A stretch of 64,000 nucleotides of DNA from Streptomyces profundus (GCF_020740535.1 NZ_CP082362.1:2790001-2854000); one strand, 5' to 3'; shown: positions 22,415 to 30,581, numbered from the stretch's first letter. Notes: generated by a model not told the origin, from the sequence alone. Numbers and translations are program-made.

Positions 22415-24541
22415 GTGCCGTCGACACCCGAGGAAGCCGCCGAGCCGGCCGGGCGCTGGTGGCCGGGCCCCGCGCTGTTCGGCGCCGCGCTGGCCGCGCT
22501 GCTGCTGTCCGCGCTGACCCCCTGGTCGGACGCCCTGTTCGACGACGAGTTGGGCACCTCCCCCTGGTGGGTGGCGACGCCGGCGCTGCTCGCCGCGCTG
22601 GTGCTGCTCGGCGACCGACGCGGCCTCCCGCTGGCCGGCGCGCTGGCGGCGCTCGCCGCCGCGCTCGGCGCGATCGGCTTCCAACGCGGCACGGTGGAGA
22701 GGGAGGCCACGCAGCTGTTCGCGTTCCAGCCCGAACCCGGCCGCCCCGTCGTCCCGTTGCTCGCCGCCCTCGCCTGCCTCACGGCGGCGGCGCTCTGCGC
22801 GCTGCTGCACCGGAGGCGCGCCCCCTGGCTGCCCCCCACCGGCGATTCCGGGCGCAAAGCGCGGCTGCTCATCGCGACCACGCTCGCCGGCGCCCTGCTC
22901 GCCGGCGCCGCGACCGTCGGCTCCGGCCTCACCGCCCAGGCGATCCAACGCGCCGAAGGAGAGGAGCCGCGCGTCGACGCGATCTCCCGGACGGTGCCGG
23001 CCGAGGAACGCGACCAGGGCGTCGAACTCTCCCTGGACCAGTACCTGGAGTGGACGCCCTACGCCAAGCCGACCGAGGTCCGGTGGCAGGAGACCCTGCC
23101 CGGCGCCGCCGCGCTGACCGAGTGCGCCGTCGCCGCCCCGCCCGTCGAGTTCGGACAGCCGGCGGACGCGGGCCGGGTGGCCCGCGAACACCAACGCGAT
23201 CCGGTGGTGCTGCACGGCACCCTGGTCTCCGTCGAGGCCGGCGACGGCGAGGACTCCGTGATCGGCTACGACACGGCCGACGGCTCCGAACGCTGGCGCT
23301 ACACCGTCCCCCACGGCGGCACCGGGGAGTTCCAGGGCCCGCCCGACCACCCTGGCCGCCTCGGACAGGTGGGGGTCTCCCCCGACTGCCGGGTGTTGGT
23401 GGTCGCCAAGTCCCGCACCCTGGTCACCCTCGACGCCAACTCGGGCGAGCCGCTGCGGGAGACGGCCCTGCCCGATCCCGCCCACCGCTTCGACAACCCG
23501 GCCAGAACCTGGACGTTCCTCACCGGCACCAGCCCCTCCCCCCACGAGGACACCTGGCGCCCCGTGGTCGCGCTGGCCGGCACCCCGGAGATCTTCCTGG
23601 AGGCCCCCGACCACCTGATCGAGGTGCGGCAGAGCAACGGTGACCTGCTGTCGGTGGAACGGGTCCAGACCGAGTGCCTGCGGCTGGCCATGCCCGCCAA
23701 ACGCCCCAACCCCCTGCACGAGGAGCAGCCCCAGTACCTGCTCACCCAGGGCTGCGCCCTCGCGAACTACACCTCCGTCCCGTCCCTGCCCGAGAACCAC
23801 GACTTCCGCGGCGGCCTCGAAGCGCACGAGGGCCCGCTGTACCGCGAGGCGCCGCTGGCCGTCGGCAGGATCCATGCCCTGGGCTGCCCGAACACCCCCC
23901 ACATCACCGACTTCGACGTCCACGACGACGACCAGCTCCGAAACCACAACACCAGCGACGACCGGATCCTGTTCGCCGGCACCTGGTGCGACGACTTCGC
24001 CGGCCCGCTGCTCCTCGAACAGCGCGACATCCGCACCGTCCACCTGGCCGAACTGCCCCCCGACACCGAGCTCCCGCTGCGCCCGACGAGGACCGACGCC
24101 ACGCCCTACAGCCATGTCTGGCTCGACGGCGGCACGCTCTACGGCTGGTTGGCGGAGCCCACGGAGGACGAGGAGCCCGAACCCGTCCTGACCGACGGCC
24201 GGACGTCCTACGTCGAGCGCGAGTACCGGGAGATCCACACCGGGGCCAGGCCCCTGGAGGCCGCGTTCGCCGGCGGCCAGCCGGACACCGAGGTCATGCG
24301 GAGCGTGATCGTCTACGCGGTGACCGACGAGGGCGACGTCCTGGCCCTCGACCAGGAGAACCGCGACGCCGCCCTCCGCGTCTACGCCGAACTGCCCGAG
24401 GCGGCCGGCACCTGCGCCGGCGACCGCCAGATCACCGTCGACCGCGCCGGCCTCAAACTGCTCACCTGGTGCGAGACCCCGAGCGGCACCGACGTCACGG
24501 CCATCGCCCTCGAACGCCGCTCCTCCACCCCCTACCTCTGA
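22415..24541 (+). CDS. Membrane-anchored PQQ-like beta-propeller protein
   Basis: A 708-residue protein. The N-terminal 185 residues contain about four hydrophobic helices (ALFGAALAALLLSALTPWSD, ATPALLAALVLLGD, PVVPLLAALACLTAAALCAL, LLIATTLAGALLAGAATVGS). A large outer domain follows with PQQ-like strands: VIGYDTADGSERWRYTVPHG, VTLDANSGEPLRETALPD, VIVYAVTDEGDVLALDQENR. Cysteine pairs (GCPNTPH, GTWCDDF, GTCAGDR) suggest disulfides outside the cell. The role is unknown; such proteins may bind ligands or help envelope assembly. The GTG at 22415 follows GGGAGGGG. Three 9-bp repeats straddle its stop codon. Confidence 0.75.
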   Translation: MPSTPEEAAEPAGRWWPGPALFGAALAALLLSALTPWSDALFDDELGTSPWWVATPALLAALVLLGDRRGLPLAGALAALAAALGAIGFQRGTVEREATQLFAFQPEPGRPVVPLLAALACLTAAALCALLHRRRAPWLPPTGDSGRKARLLIATTLAGALLAGAATVGSGLTAQAIQRAEGEEPRVDAISRTVPAEERDQGVELSLDQYLEWTPYAKPTEVRWQETLPGAAALTECAVAAPPVEFGQPADAGRVAREHQRDPVVLHGTLVSVEAGDGEDSVIGYDTADGSERWRYTVPHGGTGEFQGPPDHPGRLGQVGVSPDCRVLVVAKSRTLVTLDANSGEPLRETALPDPAHRFDNPARTWTFLTGTSPSPHEDTWRPVVALAGTPEIFLEAPDHLIEVRQSNGDLLSVERVQTECLRLAMPAKRPNPLHEEQPQYLLTQGCALANYTSVPSLPENHDFRGGLEAHEGPLYREAPLAVGRIHALGCPNTPHITDFDVHDDDQLRNHNTSDDRILFAGTWCDDFAGPLLLEQRDIRTVHLAELPPDTELPLRPTRTDATPYSHVWLDGGTLYGWLAEPTEDEEPEPVLTDGRTSYVEREYREIHTGARPLEAAFAGGQPDTEVMRSVIVYAVTDEGDVLALDQENRDAALRVYAELPEAAGTCAGDRQITVDRAGLKLLTWCETPSGTDVTAIALERRSSTPYL

Positions 24542-24559
24542 TACCTCTGATACCTCTGA
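24533..24559 (+). repeat. Three tandem copies of TACCTCTGA at a stop codon
   Basis: The 9-bp unit repeats exactly at 24533, 24542 and 24551. The first copy contains the TGA that ends the propeller gene, and the next two supply in-frame TGA codons as back-up stops. Confidence 0.8.
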
Positions 24560-24579
24560 CCGCCACCACGCCGGGCGGC

Positions 24580-25152
24580 CTACCGCCCGCGCGCCGGTTG
24601 GGGCACGGCGCGCAGGCGGTCCTCCAGGGTGGTCAGCAGGCCGGGCAGGTCGGGGGCGACGGCCAGGTCGTCCAGGGTGGACGCCGCGAGGAAGCCCGCG
24701 TCCACGAGGCCGCGCAGGGCGCCGAGCAGCGGCGTCCAGAAGCCGCCGGCGTCGAGGAAGCCAACGGGCTTGGCGTGAAAGCCGAGTTGGCGCCACGACC
24801 ACACCTCGAAGAGCTCCTCAAGCGTGCCCAGGCCACCCGGCAGCGCGACGAACGCGTCGGCGCGCTCCGCCATCAGCGCCTTGCGCTCGTGCATCGAGTC
24901 GCAGATCACCAGCTCGGTCACCTCGCGGTGCGCCCACTCCCGCTCGACCATGTCGCGCGGGATGACGCCGATGACCTCGCCGCCGGCCGCCATCGCGCTG
25001 TCCGCCAGCACCCCCATCAGCCCCCGGCGACCGCCGCCGTAGACGATCCCTATGCCCCGCCGCGCCAGCTCCGCGCCCACGGCGGCGGTCAGTTCGGCGT
25101 GCGCCGGGTCGTGCCCGTCGGACGAGGCGAGAAAGACGGCGAGTCGACGCAT
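24580..25152 (-). CDS. LOG-family protein (cytokinin riboside 5'-monophosphate phosphoribohydrolase type)
   Basis: A 190-residue Rossmann-like protein with the LOG signature PGGLGTLEELFEVWSWRQLG and the N-terminal YGGGRRGLMGVLADSAMAAG. LOG enzymes hydrolyse the N-glycosidic bond of nucleoside monophosphates. In bacteria the natural substrate is often AMP-like or a cytokinin nucleotide. The start at 25152 is fixed by AGGAG seven bases upstream; a longer frame to 25299 is Arg/Gly-rich and rejected. It is the last gene of a same-strand series beginning at 27711, 100 bp after the PCMT-like gene, but may have its own promoter. Confidence 0.9.
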   Translation of the reverse strand: MRRLAVFLASSDGHDPAHAELTAAVGAELARRGIGIVYGGGRRGLMGVLADSAMAAGGEVIGVIPRDMVEREWAHREVTELVICDSMHERKALMAERADAFVALPGGLGTLEELFEVWSWRQLGFHAKPVGFLDAGGFWTPLLGALRGLVDAGFLAASTLDDLAVAPDLPGLLTTLEDRLRAVPQPARGR

Positions 25153-25253
25153 GGGGCACTCCTGAAGGTCGCGGACGAACCCATCCCGTCTACCACGCCG
25201 ACCCCCACACCGACCACGGCTTTCCGCCCCCCCACCGCCGCCGGTGAGCGCTC

Positions 25254-26006
25254 CTAACCGGTGGCTGGCCAGTAGGGGCCCGTGGACGGATCGTCGCACC
25301 AGATGAACTGACCCGTGTCACGCTCGACCGTCATGCCGAAGTCGTAGATGTCGGGTGCTCCCCGCTCGGTCCAGTGGGTCCAGGCGTGGTCGAGTTCCGC
25401 GGCGAGGTCGCGGGGGCCGCCGGTGTGGGCCGTGGCCTTGGGGCCGTCGAGTGTCGCCCAGGAGGAGACGATCAGCCGATCGAATGGCGCTCCGCCGGGC
25501 CAGCCGGCCGTGCCGTCACCGACTTCGACCGTGGCCCGCACTCCCGCGCGCGCGAGTCGGTTCCTCGCGGTGGCGGCGAGTTCGCCGTCCACCTCGACGG
25601 AGGTCACCCGGCCAGGACCGACCCGGTGGGCCAGCAGCGCGGCGTTCCAGCCGGTGCCGGCGCCGAGTTCGAGGATCCGGTGCCCCGGCTCCGCCAGCAG
25701 GGAGTCCAGCATGTCCGCCACCACCGCCGGCGCGGACAGGCTGGACGACGGACGCCCCTCGGTGATCTGGGTGATCGCGGCATCGTGGGGCCCGGCGTAG
25801 ACCTGAGCCGCCCAACGGTCGGGGTCGGCCCCGCGATCCACGGACCGGTACGCGTACCCGTCCCAGAACCACAGGCGGTCAGCGGCGAAGTCATGGCGAG
25901 GCAGGCTCCACGCGGCCTCCCTGATCCAGGGGGACCGTTCGGGCCAGTACCCCGACTCCGCCATGACGGCGTCCAACCCACCCCACCGCACGTCGATCGC
26001 CGACAC
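25254..26006 (-). CDS. PCMT-like (protein-L-isoaspartate O-methyltransferase type) methyltransferase
   Basis: A 250-residue SAM methyltransferase. SSLSAPAVVADMLDSLL resembles the PCMT entry region, motif I is ILELGAGTGWNAALLAHRVG, and VTSVEVDGELAATARNRL is the acidic post-I strand. The start is GTG 26006, because AAGGA lies six bases before it and the upstream frame is low-complexity. In this group the enzyme may methylate isoaspartate or a peptide carboxylate. It ends a compact operon with a degenerate Nudix protein, a DUF7848-like protein, a small membrane protein and an AbaA-like ATPase. The substrate is unknown. Confidence 0.8.
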   Translation of the reverse strand: MSAIDVRWGGLDAVMAESGYWPERSPWIREAAWSLPRHDFAADRLWFWDGYAYRSVDRGADPDRWAAQVYAGPHDAAITQITEGRPSSSLSAPAVVADMLDSLLAEPGHRILELGAGTGWNAALLAHRVGPGRVTSVEVDGELAATARNRLARAGVRATVEVGDGTAGWPGGAPFDRLIVSSWATLDGPKATAHTGGPRDLAAELDHAWTHWTERGAPDIYDFGMTVERDTGQFIWCDDPSTGPYWPATG

Positions 26007-26041
26007 GCTAGATCCTTCTTCCCCGGCAGCGAGGGCCGTAG

Positions 26042-26500
26042 TCAGAGGAAGGCCGCCTCGGGGCGGTCGCCGTTGATGAGGAGGGGGATGCGGCGGCGGC
26101 GGTTGGTGGCGATGATGGCGTACTGGACGATGGACGGCGGCTCGTTCAGCTCGCGCAGCGGCAGCCAACCGACGCGCTCCGGCAGCCGGTTGGCGTCGGC
26201 CGGGACGCGGGGGAGTTCGCCGCCGTCGAGGACGTAGGTGAGCGCGGTGAGTCGGCCCGCCTCGTCCGTGTCGAGGCTGAACGCGAGGGCCTCACAGCAG
26301 GAGCGGTCATACCCCGTCGCCCTGATCATCTTCTCCCGCGCCGCCAGGATCGGACAACGACCCGCCCCCACCTCGCCGTTGGGGAGCACCCAGGCCGCGT
26401 TCTCCCCCGAGCCGCGCACCATCAGCACGTGGTGGGTGGCGGTGGTGGCCAGGACATGGAAGCGGATGGGGACGGGCGAACGGCTCAACGTCGTGTGCAT
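26042..26500 (-). CDS. Nudix-fold protein with a degenerate catalytic box
   Basis: A 152-residue protein with a Nudix-like order of strands (IRFHVLATTATHHVLMVRG, AWVLPNGEVGAG, TALTYVLDGGELPR, RVGWLPLRELNEPP). The box region reads AAREKMIRATGY, in which the glutamates of the usual REUxEExG are largely absent, so pyrophosphohydrolase activity is doubtful and a ligand-binding role is more likely. It lies 35 bp upstream of the PCMT-like gene in the same operon. Compare the intact Nudix protein at 32700. Confidence 0.65.
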   Translation of the reverse strand: MHTTLSRSPVPIRFHVLATTATHHVLMVRGSGENAAWVLPNGEVGAGRCPILAAREKMIRATGYDRSCCEALAFSLDTDEAGRLTALTYVLDGGELPRVPADANRLPERVGWLPLRELNEPPSIVQYAIIATNRRRRIPLLINGDRPEAAFL

Positions 26501-26525
26501 GGTGTCTCTTTCGTCGTGGGGGTGG

Positions 26526-26930
26526 TCAGGCGCTGGCCATCAGGAGCCCGGTGGCCACGGTCAGCACGCACATCAGGCCGACGAACGTGGGCCCGAACGC
26601 GCGGTCGACAAAGGCGGCGACGGGTCCGCGCCGCGGCTCGGGCGCCGGCGGGGTCGGAGCGGTGGGGCAGTCGACGCGCCAGTGCTTCTCGCCACGGATG
26701 AGGAACCGCCCGTGGTCCGGCGTCTCCCTGGTGTGCTCTATCACCCACACCGTCACCGGCTGCGCGTCGTCTTCGACCACCGGCGAACGGGCGTCGCAGG
26801 TCAGGCACTCGGCGCCGTAGATCACCCGCGGCACCCCCCGCCCGCGTTCCTCGCTCACCGACCAGTCCGCGCCGCGCGCGACCGGATACGGGTAACGGTG
26901 CCCGTAGGCATGGGTCCGATGGTGGGTCAA
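26526..26930 (-). CDS. DUF7848-like zinc-binding protein with a C-terminal membrane helix
   Basis: A 134-residue protein from a TTG at 26930 preceded by GAGGGA. It contains RVIYGAECLTCDARSPVVED and WVIEHTRETPDHGRFLIRGE with a later Cys, resembling DUF7848: a C-x-x-C plus His/Cys zinc site. The tail FVGLMCVLTVATGLLMASA is one membrane helix. The function is unknown. It is in an operon with the ATPase and small membrane protein upstream and the Nudix-like gene downstream. The TTG start is an inference, since no in-frame ATG lies nearby. Confidence 0.6.
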   Translation of the reverse strand: MTHHRTHAYGHRYPYPVARGADWSVSEERGRGVPRVIYGAECLTCDARSPVVEDDAQPVTVWVIEHTRETPDHGRFLIRGEKHWRVDCPTAPTPPAPEPRRGPVAAFVDRAFGPTFVGLMCVLTVATGLLMASA

Positions 26931-27010
26931 CGCTGTTCCCTCGTTTCGCGGCGATATGCACGGCGGATGGGTGACGGATTCTTCGGATGGTCGGTGGAGT
27001 CCCCCGGCGG

Positions 27011-27274
27011 TCACGGGAGTTCGCCGCTCTTGGTGCGGTAGTTGGCCACACTGGCCGCGTTGAGCTGCTTGATGCGGGCACGCAGAGCCGCGTGGCGGTC
27101 CAGCGGATCGGGCGCCGGCGGCGGCGGTTCGTCCGGCGCCTCCTCGGCGCGCCGGATCTGGTCCACCAGCCAGGCCAGCGCCGCCGCCAACGCCCGGTAG
27201 ACCAGGTAGACGAATGCCGGTGCACCGAGCAGGGTCAACCATGCCCAGTGAAAGAACATCCAGGTGCTCAGCAC
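27011..27274 (-). CDS. Small single-helix membrane protein, unknown function
   Basis: An 87-residue protein from a GTG that overlaps the stop of the ATPase gene by 7 bp. It has an N-terminal membrane segment (WAWLTLLGAPAFVYLVYRAL) and a charged cytoplasmic tail (RHAALRARIKQLNAASVANY). The overlap implies translational coupling. I do not recognise a family. Confidence 0.65.
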   Translation of the reverse strand: MLSTWMFFHWAWLTLLGAPAFVYLVYRALAAALAWLVDQIRRAEEAPDEPPPPAPDPLDRHAALRARIKQLNAASVANYRTKSGELP

Positions 27275-27711
27275 TCGGCATCATCGCCACAACGGATCGC
27301 GAACCAGACGGACTTGCCGACGGTCCCGTCGTCCCAGACGTGGCGGAAGCAGCCGAAGTCGGTGGCCATCCGGCTGAGCAGCCACAGCCCGCGCCCCGCG
27401 TCCGCCTCCGGGTCCGGCGGCCGGGCGCCCACCACCGGGAAGGCGGACGACCGGTCCAGCACCTGGACGATCGCCAGCTCCGGAAGCCGGGCCAGCAGCA
27501 GCCGGCACTCCGGGTCGGCCACATGGCGGGTCACATTGGTCAGCAGCTCCGTGACGCCGAGCTGACCCAACTCCTGCGCCGGCTCCGGCAGATGCCACCG
27601 GCGCATGACGTCCGTTACGCGCCCCCTCCACGCACCGATCCCCTGGGCACGCGCCGTTAACAGCCAGTTACGCGCGTCCTCGTCTGCAACAAGCCTTTCC
27701 GTCAAGGTCAT
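27268..27711 (-). CDS. GHKL ATP-binding protein (anti-sigma / AbaA-like)
   Basis: A 147-residue HATPase_c protein: the N box QLGVTELLTNVTRHVADPEC, then LAIVQVLDRSS and a G box ADAGRGLWLLSRMATDFGCF. These small Streptomyces ATPases resemble anti-sigma kinases and the AbaA protein found beside WhiJ-like XRE regulators and DUF397 proteins. GGAGG lies six bases before ATG 27711; the longer frame to 27825 is rejected. It is divergent from the XRE-DUF5753 gene, with a large palindrome between, so the whole region looks like one whiJ/abaA-type regulatory module affecting development or metabolism. Confidence 0.88.
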   Translation of the reverse strand: MTLTERLVADEDARNWLLTARAQGIGAWRGRVTDVMRRWHLPEPAQELGQLGVTELLTNVTRHVADPECRLLLARLPELAIVQVLDRSSAFPVVGARPPDPEADAGRGLWLLSRMATDFGCFRHVWDDGTVGKSVWFAIRCGDDAEC

Positions 27712-27755
27712 TTGACGCCTCCCCGGGTGGTCGCGAGCAGGGGCTCGAACGACGT

Positions 27756-27785
27756 CGCTCACTGTTTCGAAACAGAGAGTGAGCG
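27756..27785. promoter_or_regulatory. Nested palindrome between the ATPase operon and the XRE gene
   Basis: The core CTGTTTCGAAACAG (27762-27775) is a perfect 14-bp palindrome. Outer arms CGCTCA (27756-27761) and TGAGCG (27780-27785) are also inverted. It lies 45-75 bp upstream of the ATPase start and fits an operator for the neighbouring XRE regulator. Confidence 0.65.
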
Positions 27786-27980
27786 CATAGCTCCAGAATG
27801 ACAGGCAGAGTGGTAGCGGAGCCACGAAGAGCCTGTAATTCTGAGCTCAAAATCCATTGAGTGTTTCGGTGATTACGGCCGGTAATTCCACGTCGGCGCA
27901 AAACAATTGACGGACGCTCAGAAAATTGCTTGTGATCGCAGAACGTGCGGCGCAAGACTGAAGTGAGAGAGGACTGACGG

Positions 27981-28865
27981 ATGAGGACGGACATCGAGTC
28001 GGCGACCCCGGCGCTGTGCCGCATCCAACTGGCCAACGAGCTGCGGAGGTTGCGCGTCGCGTCCGAGCTGAAGGCCAACCGGGTCTGCGCCCGGCTGATC
28101 TGGAGCCCCTCCAAGCTGACCCGCCTTGAGGGCGCGGAGAACACGGTGGTGGAGCCCGCGGATGTGATCGCGCTCTGCGAGATCTACGGGGCGGGCCCGG
28201 CGTTGAAGAAGGAGCTGGTCGAGTTCGCCCGGGTCACCAAGGAAAAGAAGGACTGGTGGCAGAACCCGGAGTATCACCCCCTGATCACCCCGGTGTTCCG
28301 GGCCTTTCTGGGCCTGGAGTCCTCGACCTCGGGCCTGCTGAACTACGAGTCGGAGTTTGTCCCCGGACTGCTCCAGACCGAGGCGTATATCCGGGCGATC
28401 TACCAGGAGGCGCATCGGGAGATGACCCCCGACGACGTCGAACGCCATGTGGCGATCCGGCTGACCCGCCAGGAAAACCTGCTGCGGAAGCCCAACCCAC
28501 TGCGGTACACCGTGATCATCAACGAGTCGGTGCTCCGACGTAAGGTGGGCAGCGCCGAGCTGATGCGGGAGCAGCTGGCCCACATCGTGAAGACAGCGGA
28601 GGGGCGAGCCCATGTCCGGGTCCAGGTGGTGCCGTTCGGGATGGGGGTCCACCCCGGGATGAACGGCTCCTTCGTGATCTTCCAGTTCGACGAGCCCACC
28701 GTCGCCCCCTCGATCGTCTACCTGGAGAGTCTGGCGGACAGTTGGGTCAGTCGTAAGGAGCGCTACGTCCAGCGCTACGAGGACACCTTCCGTGACCTCC
28801 AGGCCCTCGCCCCCGGGCACCAGGAGTCCCTGGGCCTGCTCAAGAAAGCAATCAAGGAGTTCTAA
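27981..28865 (+). CDS. XRE-family regulator with DUF5753 (Scr1/WhiJ-like)
   Basis: A 294-residue protein: helix-turn-helix at about 15-75 (ELRRLRVASELKANRVCARL and WSPSKLTRLEGAENTVVEPA), then DUF5753 with its hallmark YESEFVPGLLQTEAYIRAIY and the later HVRVQVVPFGMGVHPGMNGS. Such proteins work with DUF397 partners and AbaA-like ATPases in Streptomyces development and antibiotic control. The upstream 120 bp are relatively AT-rich, unlike the rest of the window, and probably hold its promoter. A DUF397 gene starts 5 bp after its stop, so the two are co-transcribed. Confidence 0.93.
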   Translation: MRTDIESATPALCRIQLANELRRLRVASELKANRVCARLIWSPSKLTRLEGAENTVVEPADVIALCEIYGAGPALKKELVEFARVTKEKKDWWQNPEYHPLITPVFRAFLGLESSTSGLLNYESEFVPGLLQTEAYIRAIYQEAHREMTPDDVERHVAIRLTRQENLLRKPNPLRYTVIINESVLRRKVGSAELMREQLAHIVKTAEGRAHVRVQVVPFGMGVHPGMNGSFVIFQFDEPTVAPSIVYLESLADSWVSRKERYVQRYEDTFRDLQALAPGHQESLGLLKKAIKEF

Positions 28866-28870
28866 GACCG

Positions 28871-29086
28871 ATGAACACGCGAGCGACCATCGCCTCCACC
28901 GAGCTTGACTGGTTCACCTCCAGCTACAGCAACAACCAGGGCGGGAACTGCGTCCAGGGGGCGCGGCTGTCGGACGGCGGGATGGCCGTTCGCGACTCGA
29001 AGAACCCCGCCGGGCCGGCGTTCGGCTTCGGGCCCTCGGCCTGGACCGGCTTCCTGGCCGCTGTGAGGTCCAACGACCTGGCCTGA
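28871..29086 (+). CDS. DUF397 protein, copy 1
   Basis: A 71-residue protein with the DUF397 pattern: LDWFTSSYSNNQGGNCVQGA, then VRDSKNP and SAWTGFLAAV. DUF397 proteins are small partners of DUF5753 XRE regulators and may antagonise or activate them. The ATG is 5 bp downstream of the regulator, with AAGGAG inside the end of that gene. A strong terminator follows at 29094. Related copies occur at 29215 (decayed) and 29541. Confidence 0.93.
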   Translation: MNTRATIASTELDWFTSSYSNNQGGNCVQGARLSDGGMAVRDSKNPAGPAFGFGPSAWTGFLAAVRSNDLA

Positions 29087-29093
29087 GCGACCG

Positions 29094-29132
29094 ATGCCCC
29101 AACCGGACGCCATTCGCGGGCGGTTGGGGCAT
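29094..29132 (+). terminator. Hairpin terminator after DUF397 copy 1
   Basis: Perfect 12-bp arms ATGCCCCAACCG (29094-29105) and CGGTTGGGGCAT (29121-29132), followed by TATTG, 8 bp after the stop codon. Confidence 0.85.
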
Positions 29133-29214
29133 TATTGCGCCCTCCGTTCCACCTTCGGGTGAACAGTCCGCCATTTGGCGCTTCGCCCGCTGCGACGGGG
29201 CTAGAGTTCTGGTC

Positions 29215-29429
29215 ATGAGGTCGTCCCCAACGAACTCAACTGGGCCCCCTCCAGTCGTAGTTCTCTACTACGTGGGGAGCTGCGCTGGAGGGCGGCCCAG
29301 GCTCCATCCGGCAGCGCGATGCGGGATGCGAAGGACCTAGGCAGTCCGTCGTCCCCGTCTCTCCGCTGCCACCTGGTCCGGCTTCCTCGCCGAGCCAGGC
29401 ATATCGCCGGCGTCAGTCGCCTCGTCTGA
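29215..29429 (+). pseudogene. Decayed DUF397 copy 2
   Basis: The frame from about 29220 reads NELNWAPSSRSSLLRGELRW and then AMRDAKDLG, aligning with LDWFTSSYSNNQGG and AVRDSKNP of copy 1. The family ending TWSGFLAEP appears in another frame near 29370, so at least one frameshift has occurred and the cysteine segment is scrambled. It sits between the intact copies and has its own downstream terminator. Confidence 0.7.
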
Positions 29430-29447
29430 CCGCCCGGCTGCATAAAC

Positions 29448-29494
29448 GGAAAGCCCCAACTGTGTTGCCGGCCAGTAGCTAGTTGGGGCTTTCC
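29448..29494 (+). terminator. Hairpin terminator after decayed DUF397 copy
   Basis: Perfect 14-bp arms GGAAAGCCCCAACT (29448-29461) and AGTTGGGGCTTTCC (29481-29494) with a 19-base loop. The core CCCCAAC/GTTGGGG matches the terminator of DUF397 copy 1. Confidence 0.85.
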
Positions 29495-29540
29495 CTATGC
29501 CCTCTTCACCCTGGGTGCCCGCCCGCCTACCCTCGTTGCC

Positions 29541-29729
29541 ATGACATCGACACCCGCGAACCTCCGCTGGTTCACGTCCAGTTACAGCAACGACCAAGGC
29601 GGCGACTGCGTTCAGGCGGCCCGGCTCCCGGCCGGCGCCGGCATCGCCATCCGTGATTCGAAGCGGCCCGACGGGCCCTCGTTCACCGCCACCCGGACCG
29701 CCTGGACGGGCTTCCTCGCGGGGCTCTGA
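29541..29729 (+). CDS. DUF397 protein, copy 3
   Basis: A 62-residue protein: LRWFTSSYSNDQGGDCVQAA, IAIRDSKRPDGPSF and TAWTGFLAG. It is a complete, slightly short DUF397 domain. No ribosome site is seen, and a TACCCT stretch lies about 10 bases before the ATG, so it may be leaderless and independent of the operon of copy 1. It could be an alternative partner of the XRE regulator at 27981 or of one elsewhere. Confidence 0.9.
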   Translation: MTSTPANLRWFTSSYSNDQGGDCVQAARLPAGAGIAIRDSKRPDGPSFTATRTAWTGFLAGL

Positions 29730-29812
29730 CCCGGCCGTTCCTTTGGACGGCTCCGGTCGTTGGTGCTCTCGGAAGCGGACCCTCCGCTGCCGAGAGAGAG
29801 GCACCCCACAGC

Positions 29813-30106
29813 ATGCGCACCACCATCACCGCCTTGAGTTCCCTGGCCGCCGCGGCCCTGCTCACCGTCGCCGGCGCCACCTCCGCCCAGGCCGCGGAGG
29901 GCGTGCTCACCATCGACGGCGTCGAGCGCGAGAACCCGTCCGGCTGCTACCCGGTGAGCGACGCCCCCGACTACTTCACCGTGGCCAACGACACCAACGT
30001 CGGCGCCCGCGTCCACTCGGGTGCCAACTGCTCCGGCGGCCTCACCAACCTCGTCGGCCCGGGCTCCGTCCAGGAGATCTACGGCGCCAGCGTCTTCATC
30101 CCGTAG
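29813..30106 (+). CDS. Small secreted protein
   Basis: A 97-residue protein with a Sec signal peptide (SSLAAAALLTVAGATSAQA, cleavage after AQA at about residue 27) and a mature domain of about 70 residues containing two Cys (PSGCYPVSD, GANCSGG), likely one disulfide. The beta-rich mature part resembles many small exported Streptomyces proteins of unknown role. GAGAGAGG precedes the ATG, and a strong terminator follows, so it is a single-gene unit. Confidence 0.85.
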   Translation: MRTTITALSSLAAAALLTVAGATSAQAAEGVLTIDGVERENPSGCYPVSDAPDYFTVANDTNVGARVHSGANCSGGLTNLVGPGSVQEIYGASVFIP

Positions 30107-30122
30107 TCCGTCGCGCGCTCCC

Positions 30123-30154
30123 CGGCCCCCCGTCCGCTCCCGGACGGGGGGCCG
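30123..30154 (+). terminator. Strong hairpin terminator of the secreted-protein gene
   Basis: Perfect 14-bp arms (30123-30136 and 30141-30154, core CCCCCCGTCCG / CGGACGGGGGG) around a 4-base loop, 17 bp after the stop. Confidence 0.85.
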
Positions 30155-30581
30155 CCGCATGTTCGGCCACCGTCGCTTTTCGGACACACGGAGCGTGACC
30201 AAACGGGGCGCTCACCGCGTGGTGCCGCCACTCCCGCCACCCGCCCGCCCGGGCCCCAACGCCCCCAACTCACGCCCTCCGAGCCCCCGTTCACCCCTCC
30301 CAAGCCCCCGCCGACCGCCACCCTCCGTCACCACCGGGGGCCGCACGTCGAGCCCCGTGTTCGATTCCCCACGCCACCCCCGAAGCCCCGTCCCCACCAC
30401 CCCACTTGCGCGCCCCCCGCTCACTTTCCGTCACCAAACCAAAGGTTCCACCGCCCCGCGGCCAATTCCGCGCCTGCGCGGAGGTTTAACCGGCGACACC
30501 TTGGTACGACGGGCGCGGCCACGTCGCCACACCAAGAACCCATGCCTGCGGCAACCGTCCAAGCCCAGATGTGCGTGCTTT
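30155..30581. other. C-rich intergenic region without a gene
   Basis: About 430 bp. Both strands give only Pro/Arg-rich frames. Composition changes from C-rich (to about 30430) to a more balanced one near 30480, which marks the left edge of the lower-GC segment that carries the radical SAM gene. Confidence 0.5.

Noticed and set aside
14354..24259. Recurring phrase CCAGGCCCCTGGA at 14357, 15851 and 24246 as a dispersed palindromic repeat
   Set aside because: Three short copies, one inside a coding region, are within what GC-rich composition can give by chance.
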